Notes: a model not told the origin generated them from the sequence alone. A DNA stretch of 64,000 nucleotides from Verrucomicrobiota bacterium (GCA_016200005.1 JACQFP010000046.1:1-64000), one strand, 5' to 3'. Positions 52,632 to 61,500 are shown, counted from the first letter of the stretch. Translations and numbers: made by a program.

Positions 52632-53528
52632 ATGCGACAGATCGGCCATCTCGAAACTGAATCCGCCGCCCGCACCTTTGGCGACTATCTCATTGTGCAA
52701 GGCATCAAGAACGAGATTGAGATGGAGAAGGGACTGGGGTGGGCGGTCTGGGTTCACGCGGAAGAGGAGATGGAGCGCGCGAAGCAATTGCTGGCCGACT
52801 ATCGCGCAAACCCGAAAGACGCGAAGTTTCGAGCGGAGGCAAAGGCGACGAAGCTCCGCGAACGGGAAAAGGAGGAACAGAAAGCCTACGAACAACGCAT
52901 TCGCGGTCGGCGGCATTTGTTTCGTCCGCTTCGAGAATACGGCTTTGGCCCGCTGACGTTTGCGATGATCGTCATCAGCGTGGTCGTTTTTGTGCTTTCG
53001 AAAATGGGCGACGATCCGGAAGCGATCATGGGTTTGTTTGTCACGAAGTTCGACATCAGTGGCGGTTACATTCAGTGGGAACGCGGTTTGCAGGAAATCC
53101 GGCACGGTGAAATCTGGCGGCTGTTCACGCCGATGTTCATCCATTTCGGTCCAATTCACATCCTTTTCAACATGCTTTGGCTGCGCGACTTGGGCAGCAT
53201 GATCGAAGGCCGACAAAGCACTTGGCATCTGGCCCTTTTCTCACTGACAGTCGCCGCCCTTTCAAATCTGGGCCAATACCTGGTCAGCGGGCCTCATTTC
53301 GGAGGAATGTCTGGCGTCGTTTACGGTTTGCTCGGCTACATATGGATCAGAGGAAAATTTGATCCAGCTTCAGGCCTGTTTGTGCACAAATCCACAGTCA
53401 CGATGATGATCGTCTGGTTTTTTCTGTGCTTCACTCCTTTGCTGGGGCACATCGCCAACACCGCCCACGCCGTCGGCTTGGGGATGGGCATGGCGTGGGG
53501 TTATCTCAGCAGTCTCAAGTATCGCTAA
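52632..53528 (+). CDS. Rhomboid intramembrane serine protease (GlpG-like)
   Basis: A 298-residue protein. Residues 1-65 form a small N-terminal domain like that of GlpG (RTFGDYLIVQGIKNEIEMEK), then a basic charged stretch. The membrane core of six helices starts near 108. The catalytic serine is Ser227 in GGMSGVVYG and the histidine is His279 in GHIANTAHAVGLGMG; HFGPIHILFNM contributes the oxyanion-hole region. It cleaves single-pass membrane proteins within the bilayer. An unknown gene does not follow directly; the next stretch holds a large palindromic repeat. Confidence 0.94.
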   Translation: MRQIGHLETESAARTFGDYLIVQGIKNEIEMEKGLGWAVWVHAEEEMERAKQLLADYRANPKDAKFRAEAKATKLREREKEEQKAYEQRIRGRRHLFRPLREYGFGPLTFAMIVISVVVFVLSKMGDDPEAIMGLFVTKFDISGGYIQWERGLQEIRHGEIWRLFTPMFIHFGPIHILFNMLWLRDLGSMIEGRQSTWHLALFSLTVAALSNLGQYLVSGPHFGGMSGVVYGLLGYIWIRGKFDPASGLFVHKSTVTMMIVWFFLCFTPLLGHIANTAHAVGLGMGMAWGYLSSLKYR

Positions 53529-53551
53529 CCCAGATCAAAGCAGTCGAATTT

Positions 53552-53700
53552 GGGGAGCGCAGCCGCCCCGGCTGTGGTTTGGCGCGCCCTCGCGCCAAAC
53601 GTTTCTCGCGGCATCAGAACCAAATGGTTCGCTCGCACGCGGCACTCGAATGCCGACGACGAGGGCGTCGTCGGTTGCGCCCGGGGCGGTCGCGCTCCCC
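53552..53700. repeat. Large composite inverted repeat
   Basis: The outer arms ggggagcgcagccgccccgg and cccggggcggtcgcgctcccc pair with two mismatches. Inside, ggtttggcgcg/cgcgccaaac and gacgacgagggcgtcgtcgg form their own hairpins. The 149-base element fills the gap between the rhomboid and the amino-acid transporter ATPase, which converge. The design (nested hairpins between convergent stops) resembles the other elements in the window but is the largest. Termination of both genes is possible. Confidence 0.8.
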
Positions 53701-53721
53701 TTTTCCACTGAATGGTTTCGG

Positions 53722-54453
53722 TTAATACTTCAGCACTTTGGCAAGAAATTCCCGGCTTTGAGGAAAGTTCGGATGGTCGAAAACTTGTTGCACCGGCCCG
53801 GCTTCCACGATTCGTCCGTCTGCCAGCAACGCAACTTGATCGGCGACCTGCCGCGCGAAGCCCATCTCATGCGTCACCAAAATGAAGTCGCGCCCTTCCT
53901 CGCGCAGTTCCTTGATCATATCCAATACTTCAGCGGTCATCTCCGGATCGAGCGCCGAGGTGGGTTCGTCGAACAATAGCAGGCGCGGCTTGATCGAGAT
54001 CGCGCGGGCGATGGCGACGCGCTGACGCTGGCCGCCGGACAATTCCGCCGGTCGTTTGTGCGCGTGGTTGGCGAGACGAAATCGCTCCAGCAATTGCCGC
54101 GCAATTTCCTGCGCTTCGGCCAGTGGGTGGCCGTGCACTTTTTCCAACGGCAGCGTGATGTTTTGCAACGCGGTCAAGTGGGGAAAGAGATTGAATGCCT
54201 GGAAAACCGTGCCGATGGTTCGGCGATGTTTGAGCAGGTAATTCTCCTCGAACACCACGCGTTCGTCATTGATTTCAACCGCGCCCGTATCGAGGTATTC
54301 CAATCCGGCGATAACGCGCAGCAAAGTCGTTTTGCCGCCGCCCGACGGACCGATGAGCGCCAGCGTGTGAACTTTCTCGAGCGCGAGCGTCACGGCGTCG
54401 AGCACAAGGTGGCCGTCGAAGCGCTTGGAAATGTGATCGAGCCGGAGTTTCAT
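53722..54453 (-). CDS. Polar amino-acid ABC importer ATPase (GlnQ/HisP type)
   Basis: A 243-residue ATPase with Walker A GPSGGGKTTLLR, Q-loop VFQAFNLFPHLTALQNI, signature LSGGQRQRVAIARAI, Walker B LLFDEPTSALDPEM and H-loop VTHEMGFA. This is the GlnQ/HisP/ArtP pattern. The last gene of the five-gene run 58058 to 53722, it follows the permease by 35 bases. The substrate of the importer (polar amino acids generally) cannot be read from the ATPase. Confidence 0.94.
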   Translation of the reverse strand: MKLRLDHISKRFDGHLVLDAVTLALEKVHTLALIGPSGGGKTTLLRVIAGLEYLDTGAVEINDERVVFEENYLLKHRRTIGTVFQAFNLFPHLTALQNITLPLEKVHGHPLAEAQEIARQLLERFRLANHAHKRPAELSGGQRQRVAIARAISIKPRLLLFDEPTSALDPEMTAEVLDMIKELREEGRDFILVTHEMGFARQVADQVALLADGRIVEAGPVQQVFDHPNFPQSREFLAKVLKY

Positions 54454-54488
54454 GGCGCGTCAAAGCGGTTGCATCGTTGTATCATGCA

Positions 54489-55277
54489 TCACGTTTCAAA
54501 TTTGACCCGTTGCTCCAGATGCCGCGTCCAAAGCGAGATCGGCAGCGTCAAAATCAGATAACCCACGGCAAGGGGAATGTAACTTTCCAGCGCGCTGAAG
54601 GTGTAGGCGTTGACTTCGCGCGCGTTTTGGGTGAATTCGTTCAGGCTGATGGTGGAGAGCAGCGACGAGTCCTTGATGAGCGAAACGAACTGCCCGGCGA
54701 GGGGAGGCAAGGTCTGGCGCAGTGCCTGCGGAAAGATGACGTAACGATAAGTCTGTGCGCGCGTCAGGCCGATGGCTTTGGCGGATTCCAACTGGGATTG
54801 TCCCACGCTTTCGATGCCAGCACGGATGACTTCGGAGATGTAAGCGCCACTGAAGCAGGAGAGAATCAGGACACCGACGAGAAAACGGTTCTCGGCATGG
54901 AACGCCGGCGCGACGACGTAGAAGAAAATCAAAATCTGCACCAGCAACGGCGTTCCGCGCACGGCCTCTACATACACCACGCTGAAATAACGCAACGGTA
55001 GAAAGTGCGCGCGCCGCGCCAGCGCAAAGAAAAGACCGATGATCGTGCTCGAGCCAAGCGCGATGATTGAAATCAAGACTGTCGCCAGCCAGCCTTGGAG
55101 AAACTTTTCCCGATATTTGTAAACCGAGGCCCAGCCCCAGTGATAGTTCAGTTGGTCGAAAGCAAAATAGAACAGGAACGCCAGCAGCAGGAGTACGGCG
55201 GCGAAATTGAGGATTCGAACTGGCCACGTTGGTGCAGTTGCCGGCGTCGAGCTGGGAGCGAAGAACAATTCCTTCAC
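54489..55277 (-). CDS. Polar amino-acid ABC importer permease (HisM/GlnP type)
   Basis: A 262-residue inner-membrane subunit with five to six helices. It has the family signature FFYVVAPAF and the EAA-type cytoplasmic loop region SAYISEVIRAGIESVGQSQL-like, then LTRAQTYRYVIFPQALRQTLPP, which contacts the ATPase. An N-terminal cytoplasmic extension of some 25 residues precedes helix 1. Only one permease gene is present, so a homodimer is likely. It begins two bases after the substrate-binding protein's stop. Confidence 0.93.
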   Translation of the reverse strand: MKELFFAPSSTPATAPTWPVRILNFAAVLLLLAFLFYFAFDQLNYHWGWASVYKYREKFLQGWLATVLISIIALGSSTIIGLFFALARRAHFLPLRYFSVVYVEAVRGTPLLVQILIFFYVVAPAFHAENRFLVGVLILSCFSGAYISEVIRAGIESVGQSQLESAKAIGLTRAQTYRYVIFPQALRQTLPPLAGQFVSLIKDSSLLSTISLNEFTQNAREVNAYTFSALESYIPLAVGYLILTLPISLWTRHLEQRVKFET

Positions 55278-55279
55278 GT

Positions 55280-56110
55280 TCAGAAGTAGAAAGGAATGCC
55301 CATTTTTCCGAAAGCTTCTTTTTGCTCCTTTAAGTAGCGCTCGCCGAGTTCGTCAAACCCTCCCCTGGCTTTGAGGTCCTTCAGAAATGCGTTCACCTGC
55401 AGTTTCAACGCGGGGTTGCCTTTGCGAATGCCAATGGCCCAGGACTCCTCCTGAAACGGTTTCAACAGCGCGCGCGTGGTGTCAGGATTGCGCTGCCAGT
55501 TCTTGAAGGTGGACATTTGATCGTAGATGAAAGCGTCCGCCTTGCCTTGGACGACTTCCAACACGCAGGCATCTTCCTTGTCGAGCACCAGCACTTTTGC
55601 GTTCTTCACCTTCGTGGCCGTGTAAGTGTGGCCGGTTGTTCCTTGTTTGACAGCCAGGATTTTTCCCGGTTGGTCCACGTCTTGAATGGACTGAATGTTG
55701 GAGTTTTTCCCGACCAACAGACAGAGGCCCGTTTTCAAGTAGGGGACGGAGAAATCAATGGACTGAGCGCGCTCAGCCGTGGCTGTCATTGACGAAACGA
55801 TGAGATCGATCTTGCCGGTCTTCAGGGCGGGGATCAGCCCGTCGAACGGAAGGTTTTGAATTTGGACTTCTTTGCCGAGAAATTGGCCGAGCGCCGTGGC
55901 AATATCGACGCTGACACCAGTGGGGCTTCCACGTTCATCCGTCATTTCAAACGGCGGATAAGATAGTTCCATTCCCACAATCAACTTGTTGCTGTCTTTG
56001 GAAGAACAGCCAGAGAGCAGGCCGAGCAGCGGCGAGCAGAAAAGAATGAACGCCGACGCAGGCCAGTCCGCCAGGGTCGAAGTCAGTCGCTTTTTGGAAA
56101 CGTATTTCAT
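55280..56110 (-). CDS. Polar amino-acid ABC importer substrate-binding lipoprotein
   Basis: The ATG at 56110 gives 276 residues; ATGs at 56116 and 56134 are alternatives. The lipobox LLSGC near residue 34 indicates a lipoprotein. The bilobed family-3 binding fold is shown by GMELSYPPFEMTDERGSPTG, VDIATALGQFLGKEVQ, LIPALKTGKIDLIVSSMTAT and DAFIYDQMST. Substrate polarity is set by the acidic loop (EMTDE), typical for histidine, glutamine, lysine or arginine binding. It lies 42 bases after the methyltransferase on the same strand, so it belongs to that operon. Confidence 0.92.
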   Translation of the reverse strand: MKYVSKKRLTSTLADWPASAFILFCSPLLGLLSGCSSKDSNKLIVGMELSYPPFEMTDERGSPTGVSVDIATALGQFLGKEVQIQNLPFDGLIPALKTGKIDLIVSSMTATAERAQSIDFSVPYLKTGLCLLVGKNSNIQSIQDVDQPGKILAVKQGTTGHTYTATKVKNAKVLVLDKEDACVLEVVQGKADAFIYDQMSTFKNWQRNPDTTRALLKPFQEESWAIGIRKGNPALKLQVNAFLKDLKARGGFDELGERYLKEQKEAFGKMGIPFYF

Positions 56111-56152
56111 TAGCATTGGATAAGCTGGCGTCACAGTTTGGGCAACGATTCT

Positions 56153-56908
56153 TTACTTTCTAACCCATACACTGGCTTCCGCCACGCTCCATTGAAACTT
56201 GCGCGCATGTTCGCGAATCAAGAACGGAAGGTCTTTGGTGAACGAGAATCCGAAGTCGTGACCCAGGATGATCTTCAGCGTATCGAGTGTTCTAATTCGT
56301 TGACCGTCGTGTTCAAAACCGCCGAGCCAGTTTTCTCGCGGCGTGTATTCCTCCAACCACGTGTAGGGCGAAGTGATGATGAGTTGACCGCCAGGTTTCA
56401 TCAAGGCGGGAAGTTGTTGCAGACAACGACGCGGGGCGCTCAGGCGGTCGATGAGGTTCGCCATGAGCACAACCTCAAACGTTCCGAAATCGTCGCGTAG
56501 ATACATGGCATCACCGCGCTCGAAGTGCACACGTTGGCGGTCAATGTCGCGAGGAACGACCGCTTGACTGCGACGAGTGCAGTCACCTTCCTCGACGTAT
56601 TCAAACTCGATCGATCCACATTGTTGTAACGTGCCGGCGGCTTCGATGAATCGTTGTGAGTAATCAATGCCACTCACTTCGCGGCAGTGGCGTGCCAGTT
56701 CGAACGTTGCTCTGCCGACCGCGCAACCAAGGTCCAGCGCGCGCGCGGCCGACGACAATCGCACGGGTTCAAGGCATTCGCTTATGCACCGCGCCGGAAA
56801 GTTCAACGCATTCAACGGCCCGAAGTCATACGGCAGCACCTCTTCCGGCGAGCCATAATGAAACAGGAGATATTCGGCGACGGCGCGGTCAGTTTCGTAA
56901 AAGTTCAT
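56153..56908 (-). CDS. OvoA-C-type N-methyltransferase (putative 4-mercaptohistidine N1-methyltransferase)
   Basis: A 251-residue class I SAM-dependent methyltransferase. The SAM motif LDLGCAVGRATFELARH and the later VVLMANLIDRLS, GGQLIITSPYTWLEEYTP fit the fold. The start (YETDRAVAEYLLFHYGSPEE) and FPARCISE match the C-terminal methyltransferase domain of ovothiol synthase OvoA, which methylates 5-thiohistidine. Here it is a stand-alone gene: the sulfoxide-synthase part of OvoA is absent from this window. The start is one base after the stop of the M29-like gene. A methyl acceptor other than thiohistidine is possible. Confidence 0.82.
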   Translation of the reverse strand: MNFYETDRAVAEYLLFHYGSPEEVLPYDFGPLNALNFPARCISECLEPVRLSSAARALDLGCAVGRATFELARHCREVSGIDYSQRFIEAAGTLQQCGSIEFEYVEEGDCTRRSQAVVPRDIDRQRVHFERGDAMYLRDDFGTFEVVLMANLIDRLSAPRRCLQQLPALMKPGGQLIITSPYTWLEEYTPRENWLGGFEHDGQRIRTLDTLKIILGHDFGFSFTKDLPFLIREHARKFQWSVAEASVWVRK

Positions 56909-56909
56909 T

Positions 56910-58058
56910 TCAAGCCGTCAAGAGGCTGCGCAGATAGGCGGAAGGTTGATAATTCTCGATCACGACTTGCGTCTGCTCATCACGATACATCCGGACCTGC
57001 GGCACGTTGATTTCCGGCGTCTTGGTGGAGGAGAACAGGATGTCATCGTGCGTCGCGTTTTTGGCGGTGGCGAATTTGTCCGGGGTCAGGTGACCGCCCA
57101 GATGATCGCTGCGTCCCGTCGCCACGTGGAGCGTGCCCAGGATTTTTTCATCCTGGATGTCGCGTCCGGCGGGCGGCAATTCCTGGGTGCCGAAACCCAG
57201 TTCACCCAACTCGCCCGTAACCGGATCGTTTTTGAGCTTCAGGTTGTGAGCATCGACAACGCTTTGTTTGCCGAAGAACAGCGCGGCCTTTTGAATCCGG
57301 CCACCCGCCACTTCCATCAAGCCAAGCGTTCCGTCTTCGTAGCGCAACGGGAAGCGGCCTTCCGCGCCGGTGGGAACAAAATAAACTTCGCCGGCGGGCA
57401 GATTGGCCACGTCGGGTTTTTCGCCACGACAAAGACCGTGGCTTTTCTGTGCCTCCTGGCGGTCACAATAGAGTTTGAGCATCTCTTTGTGTCCATTCAT
57501 GTCAAAATCAATTTCAAACCTTTCGGCGCGCGTCAGGCCGAGCCGCAACTTTTCGGCGTTGCGACTGACTTCGTTGTAATCGACCGCCAATCCGGTTCTC
57601 AAAATGATTTCATTCAGGCCGTGCAGCGTCGCGCCGCGAAAGCCAAAACGCTTTGCGAACGCGGTCAGCGGCGCCGTGGCGGAATAAGTCGAGATGCAGA
57701 GCAGGATGTTGTAGCGCGGATAGATGTCCTTTTCAAAACTCAGCTCCCGCCCGGCCAGATCGACGACGCGATCGGGCAGATCGAGATTGCTGCCGCCGGT
57801 GATTTCGTAGGCGAACAAATCACCGCGGCGCAGTTTCAGCTCCGCCAGCCCACCGTTTTTGAGCCCTTGATAAAACACATCGTGCGCATGTCGTTGAATC
57901 GTCAGCCGGTCGTTCTTCAGGAAGGCAAAGTCCTTCACGTCTCGCGGATCCGCCAGATCAATCAGGATGGCAACGCTTTCTCCAGCCCTTGGCGCGAACA
58001 CCGTGTTGAGGAGGCGAGTCAGGCTGAACGATGGAAATTGATTGGGCGACTTGTGCAT
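56910..58058 (-). CDS. M29 aminopeptidase-like protein
   Basis: A 382-residue cytoplasmic protein. The region of about 220-380 has features of the thermophilic aminopeptidase (M29) family: LPAGEVYFVPTGAEGRFPL, GELGFGTQ, DEKILGTLHVATGRSDHLGG, and a THDDI box in which His and Asp match the M29 metal pair. The N-terminal part (VAILIDLADPRDVKDF, YNILLCISTYSATAPLTAFAKR) matches the M29 upper domain loosely. It is distant from AmpS/ApT, so it may act on a special peptide, amide or other bond. It is the first gene of the run with the methyltransferase and the amino-acid importer. Confidence 0.65.
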   Translation of the reverse strand: MHKSPNQFPSFSLTRLLNTVFAPRAGESVAILIDLADPRDVKDFAFLKNDRLTIQRHAHDVFYQGLKNGGLAELKLRRGDLFAYEITGGSNLDLPDRVVDLAGRELSFEKDIYPRYNILLCISTYSATAPLTAFAKRFGFRGATLHGLNEIILRTGLAVDYNEVSRNAEKLRLGLTRAERFEIDFDMNGHKEMLKLYCDRQEAQKSHGLCRGEKPDVANLPAGEVYFVPTGAEGRFPLRYEDGTLGLMEVAGGRIQKAALFFGKQSVVDAHNLKLKNDPVTGELGELGFGTQELPPAGRDIQDEKILGTLHVATGRSDHLGGHLTPDKFATAKNATHDDILFSSTKTPEINVPQVRMYRDEQTQVVIENYQPSAYLRSLLTA

Positions 58059-58160
58059 GATTGATTGAGCCGATTGAGTTTGCCTGTCAACCTGTACAAA
58101 TTATTCGGGAAAGCAACTGTGCAAGTCGAACATTTTTTCCAAGAGTGACCAACTGCCAGG

Positions 58161-58188
58161 TGGACAAGGCGTAGGACTTTGCTATGAT
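58161..58188 (+). promoter_or_regulatory. Candidate promoter for the pseudopilin gene
   Basis: tggaca at 58161-58166 and tatgat at 58183-58188, 16 bases apart, each differ by one base from the sigma-70 consensus. A TG before the -10 box (tgctatgat) gives an extended -10. Transcription would begin near 58195, about 10 bases before the first in-frame ATG (58205) and 22 before the second (58217). The region also serves the divergent five-gene operon. Confidence 0.4.
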
Positions 58189-58204
58189 CTGGTAAACCGA
58201 GGGA

Positions 58205-59032
58205 ATGAACGTGGCCATGACTTCTTCTTTTAGACGTTGTCCTTGTGGCATGGGGCGCGGTTTTACCCTGATCGAGCTGTTGGTGGTTATTGCCATCATC
58301 GCCATTCTGGCGGGCCTGCTGCTGCCCGCCCTGATCCGCGCCAAAATGAAAGGGCAGGGGATTTATTGCATGAACAATTTGAAGCAATTGCAAGTCGCCT
58401 GGATTCTCTACACTGATGATCATCAAGGACGATTGCCGCCGAATGTCGGCGGCGCTTACGGCAACTGGGTGGGCGGCAGTATGGAATTGGGAACCGTCCC
58501 AGTCGGCGCCGACAGCACCAACACTGTGCTGCTGGTTGACCGGGTCAAATCGGTGATGGGGCCGTACGTCCAGAACCCGAATGTTTTTCGTTGCCCGGCG
58601 GACAAGTCCAGAGTAATTGTCGGCCGAAATGGAGTGCATCCCCGCGTGCGCAGCATGTCGATGAACAATTGGATGAACGGCAGTGATCTCGACGCTCCGG
58701 CGTTCATCATCTTCCGTCGGACTGCGGACATCATCAAGCCGGCGCCCTCAAATGCTTTTGTCTTTATCGATGAACACGAGGACAGCATCAACGATGCGAT
58801 GTTTGGCGTGGACATGCGGGGCTTCGGCGCGGCGCTGACCGTCATCGATTGGCCCGCTCATTATCACAGCCATGCCGGAGGCGTTTCTTTTGCGGACGGG
58901 CACTCGGAAATTCACAAGTGGCGCGATCCCCGGACCCGGAAGCGTGTGACGGGCCGAGACCTGGGCCGGGAACCGTCGCCAAACAATCCTGATTTCGCCT
59001 GGTTGCAGGAACGCGCGACCAGCAGAAAATAA
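58205..59032 (+). CDS. Pseudopilin-type protein with [12 protein letters not shown] motif
   Basis: A 275-residue paralogue of the protein at 36713-37603. After a basic leader with a Gly ([22 protein letters not shown]) comes the pilin helix, then a globular domain with [20 protein letters not shown] and the same C-terminal box [15 protein letters not shown]. The start at 58205 is conventional, but gaggga lies directly before it; an ATG at 58217, 12 bases after that string, is also possible. It converges on the RRM gene through a clear terminator. Confidence 0.87.
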   Translation: MNVAMTSSFRRCPCGMGRGFTLIELLVVIAIIAILAGLLLPALIRAKMKGQGIYCMNNLKQLQVAWILYTDDHQGRLPPNVGGAYGNWVGGSMELGTVPVGADSTNTVLLVDRVKSVMGPYVQNPNVFRCPADKSRVIVGRNGVHPRVRSMSMNNWMNGSDLDAPAFIIFRRTADIIKPAPSNAFVFIDEHEDSINDAMFGVDMRGFGAALTVIDWPAHYHSHAGGVSFADGHSEIHKWRDPRTRKRVTGRDLGREPSPNNPDFAWLQERATSRK

Positions 59033-59035
59033 GAA

Positions 59036-59065
59036 AGGTGTGAGGTCCTTGCAGGCCTCACACCT
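59036..59065 (-). terminator. Strong hairpin terminator (bidirectional)
   Basis: aggtgtgagg at 59036-59045 pairs perfectly with cctcacacct at 59056-59065 over ten bases. On the minus strand it follows the RRM stop by 21 bases and is succeeded by TTCTTATTTT, a good T-run. On the plus strand it lies four bases after the pseudopilin stop with a weaker run. Both genes converge here. Confidence 0.75.
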
Positions 59066-59085
59066 TGAAATCTCTCCCAGTCGAC

Positions 59086-59424
59086 TTAGTAACGGTTGCC
59101 GCCATCGCGACGACCACCGCGTCCACCGCCGCCACCGCCACCACCACCGTAACCGCCGGAACGTGGAGGACGTTCTTCGCGGGGACGGGCTTCATTAACG
59201 GTCAGGTCACGCCCGCCAAAGTTTTTGCCATGCAGGGCTTGAATGGCTGCGTCGGCGCCTTCCTTGGTTTCCATGGTGACAAACGCGAAGCCGCGCGGGC
59301 GGCCGCTGAATTTGTCCATGATCAGATCGACGCTGGTCACCGGACCGTGCGCGGCGAAGAGATCCTGGAGATCGTTTTCGGTGGTGTTGAAGGAAAGATT
59401 TCCTACAAACAATTTAGTGCTCAT
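59086..59424 (-). CDS. Glycine-rich RRM RNA-binding protein
   Basis: A 112-residue protein. The RRM domain spans 1-80, with RNP2 LFVGNLSF near 5-12 and RNP1 RGFAFVTM near 43-50, both with the aromatic residues that stack on RNA. The C-terminal part is a Gly-rich stretch with Arg ([12 protein letters not shown]), typical of the cold-inducible RRM proteins of cyanobacteria and of many Verrucomicrobia. It probably binds mRNA. The 100-base region before the start (59425-59530) may be a structured leader; no motif is certain. Confidence 0.9.
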   Translation of the reverse strand: MSTKLFVGNLSFNTTENDLQDLFAAHGPVTSVDLIMDKFSGRPRGFAFVTMETKEGADAAIQALHGKNFGGRDLTVNEARPREERPPRSGGYGGGGGGGGGRGGRRDGGNRY

Positions 59425-60186
59425 GATGATTTCACTGACTTAGACTCACTGTGTCTTTCCGGACTGTTCCCGACCATCGGGTTTCAAATCATCACTGAAA
59501 ACACTTTCAACTGAAGATTTACCATGACCCTGAAATCGACCAGTTATCTAACTGGCGAGGAAGATTGCCCGATTCCGCAATGAATGCAAGGAATTTTATT
59601 GGAGCTTACGGCCAAAGAGAGTCAAACAGAACAACATGGAGCGGCGGGAAGTTTTCCATCTTCCCGCCGCTCAGTCGCGATTTGAACTCGGCACGCCAAC
59701 CATAGCGTAGATGGTGCCGACGATTTTTTGAACACTGGGACAGCTTCTCGGTTACGAACACTTCTGAAAATGAAGCAAAGTTTCCCTTCATCAGACTGAA
59801 CATCCAAACGCCTTGCCCGCCTCGTGGCGCTGTCCCGGTTAACCAAGGGCGTTGTGGGGGGATTTTTCACTCTCAACACCCGGATCGCCTTCGGTCATGG
59901 ATGCGACTATCCCAGTTATGTCGCCCCGGTTTATTCCAGAAGTCTGCCGGGAGGTCAACAGCCTTCCCACCATTGGACAACGCAATTCCGGACTGCCGCG
60001 AAAACGGCCATTGGACTCTGCCCGCCACGACGGTTCAAAGACGCACAGTGGTCATGTTGCGCGTCCCAGCAACAAACGGTTAGCTTTGTGCAAAATCCGC
60101 CAAGACGTCCTCGGCAATTCCGGGAACAATTACCAAAACCAACCAATGAACCGCGGAGCATGAAACAGCATTGATTCCTGTAAACC
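59425..60186. other. Long intergenic region, no gene supported
   Basis: About 760 bases separate the RRM gene (-) from the URO-D gene (+). Open frames of 65-116 codons here are Arg/Ser/Gln-rich, lack starts with any Shine-Dalgarno and match nothing, so none is reported as a gene. The only clear structure is the hairpin at 59639-59672. The region should contain both promoters. Confidence 0.5.
59639..59672. repeat. Perfect 13-bp hairpin
   Basis: gagcggcgggaag at 59639-59651 pairs perfectly with cttcccgccgctc at 59660-59672 around an eight-base loop. There is no gene end within 200 bases on either side and no T-run, so it is an isolated extragenic palindrome. Confidence 0.7.
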
Positions 60187-61500
60187 ATGACCTCACGCGA
60201 ACGCCTCATCACCACGCTGAACCATCGCCCACCCGATCGCGTCTGTGTGGATTTCGGTGCCACTTGGATTTCCGGCATCCATACTTCCATCGTCCACCAG
60301 CTCAAGCAGCGGTTGATCGGGCCGTCCGCTTCGCCGGCGCGCGTTCACGAACCTTACCAGATGCTGGCCGAAGTGGACGCCGAACTCCGGTCCGCGCTGG
60401 GCGTGGATGTGATCGGCGTCTGGCCGCGCAAGAATATTCTCGGCTACGAAGCCTCCGGCTGGAAACCGTTCACGCTTTTCGACGGCACGCCCTGCCTGGT
60501 GCCAGGCAACTTCAATGTCACGCCCGCCTCCGACGGTGGCTGGCTGATGTATCCCGAAGGCGACCTCACCGCGCCGCCGTCAGCGCACATGCCCAAAGCC
60601 GCTTACTTCTTTGACACGCTTATCCGCCAGGAGCCGATTGACGAGGATCATTTGAATCCAGAAGACAATCTTGAAGAATTCAGCCTGCTCTCGGTGGAGG
60701 ACATCGCGCATTACGAGCGACAAGTGGCGTGGCTGGATCAGAACGCCACGGACACTGGTGTCGTATTGCTCGCGCCCGGCACTGCGTTTGGCGACATCGC
60801 GCTCGTGCCGGCGCCGTTCCTCAAGCACCCGAAAGGCATCCGCGACATCAGCGAATGGTACATGACCACCGCCGCACGCCCGGACTACGTTCACGCCATT
60901 TTCGAGCGGCAGTGTGAGTATGCGTTGAAGAATTTGGAAACGCTCATCGGCATGTTTGGCGACCGGGTTCAGGCGGTGGTGACCACCGGTACCGACTTCG
61001 GAACGCAGAAAGGCCTGTTCATCTCGGCGGAATCCTACCGGAACCTGTTCAAGCCCTATCACCAAAAACTCAACGAACTCATCCACCGGCAGTCGAATTG
61101 GAAAACCTTCATCCATTCCTGCGGCGCGGTGGCGCGGCTGATCCCGGATTTTATCGCAGCCGGCTTCGACATTCTTAATCCGGTCCAGTGTTCCGCCGCC
61201 GGCATGGACGCGGCGCTGCTCAAGCGGAATTTTGGCAAGGACATCACCTTCTGGGGCGGGTGCGTGAACACCCAACACACCATGTATCAAACGCCGGATG
61301 CGGTTTATCGCGAAGTGCGCAAGCGCATAGACATTTTTAACGAAGACGGTGGCTTCGTCTGCAACGCCGTCCACAACATCCAGGGCAATTCGCCGATTGA
61401 AAATGTCCTGGCGATGTTCAAGGCCATCAAAGACAGCAGCGGCTGGAAACATGGACCGAGCTGCGGCTTGGCGAAATGCGGCCTCTCCAGATTGGTATAG
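60187..61500 (+). CDS. URO-D family protein (MtaA/CmuA-like methyltransferase)
   Basis: A 437-residue protein of the uroporphyrinogen-decarboxylase superfamily. It starts TSRERLITTLNHRPPDRV, the standard opening of this family. FIHSCGAVARLIPDFIAAGFD near 315-335 has the His-x-Cys zinc site of the methyl-transferring branch (methanol, chloromethane or methoxylated aromatics), rather than the heme-pathway decarboxylase. GGCVNTQHTMYQ and VHNIQGNSPIENVLAM complete the family features. No corrinoid protein is adjacent. The beta-helix gene follows by 39 bases, so they probably share a transcript. Confidence 0.88.
   Translation: MTSRERLITTLNHRPPDRVCVDFGATWISGIHTSIVHQLKQRLIGPSASPARVHEPYQMLAEVDAELRSALGVDVIGVWPRKNILGYEASGWKPFTLFDGTPCLVPGNFNVTPASDGGWLMYPEGDLTAPPSAHMPKAAYFFDTLIRQEPIDEDHLNPEDNLEEFSLLSVEDIAHYERQVAWLDQNATDTGVVLLAPGTAFGDIALVPAPFLKHPKGIRDISEWYMTTAARPDYVHAIFERQCEYALKNLETLIGMFGDRVQAVVTTGTDFGTQKGLFISAESYRNLFKPYHQKLNELIHRQSNWKTFIHSCGAVARLIPDFIAAGFDILNPVQCSAAGMDAALLKRNFGKDITFWGGCVNTQHTMYQTPDAVYREVRKRIDIFNEDGGFVCNAVHNIQGNSPIENVLAMFKAIKDSSGWKHGPSCGLAKCGLSRLV

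Noticed and set aside
55211-55220. ggattcgaac, a T-loop-like string suggesting a tRNA on the minus strand
   Set aside because: It lies inside the permease coding sequence and no acceptor stem, D-loop or anticodon stem can be drawn around it.
56946-58064. 372-codon plus frame opposite the M29-like gene
   Set aside because: The minus strand has the M29 motifs and a tight operon position; the plus frame is a shadow.
59824-60174. 116-codon plus frame before the URO-D gene
   Set aside because: No Shine-Dalgarno, Arg/Gln/Ser/Pro-rich translation and no motif; overlapped by other equally long frames.
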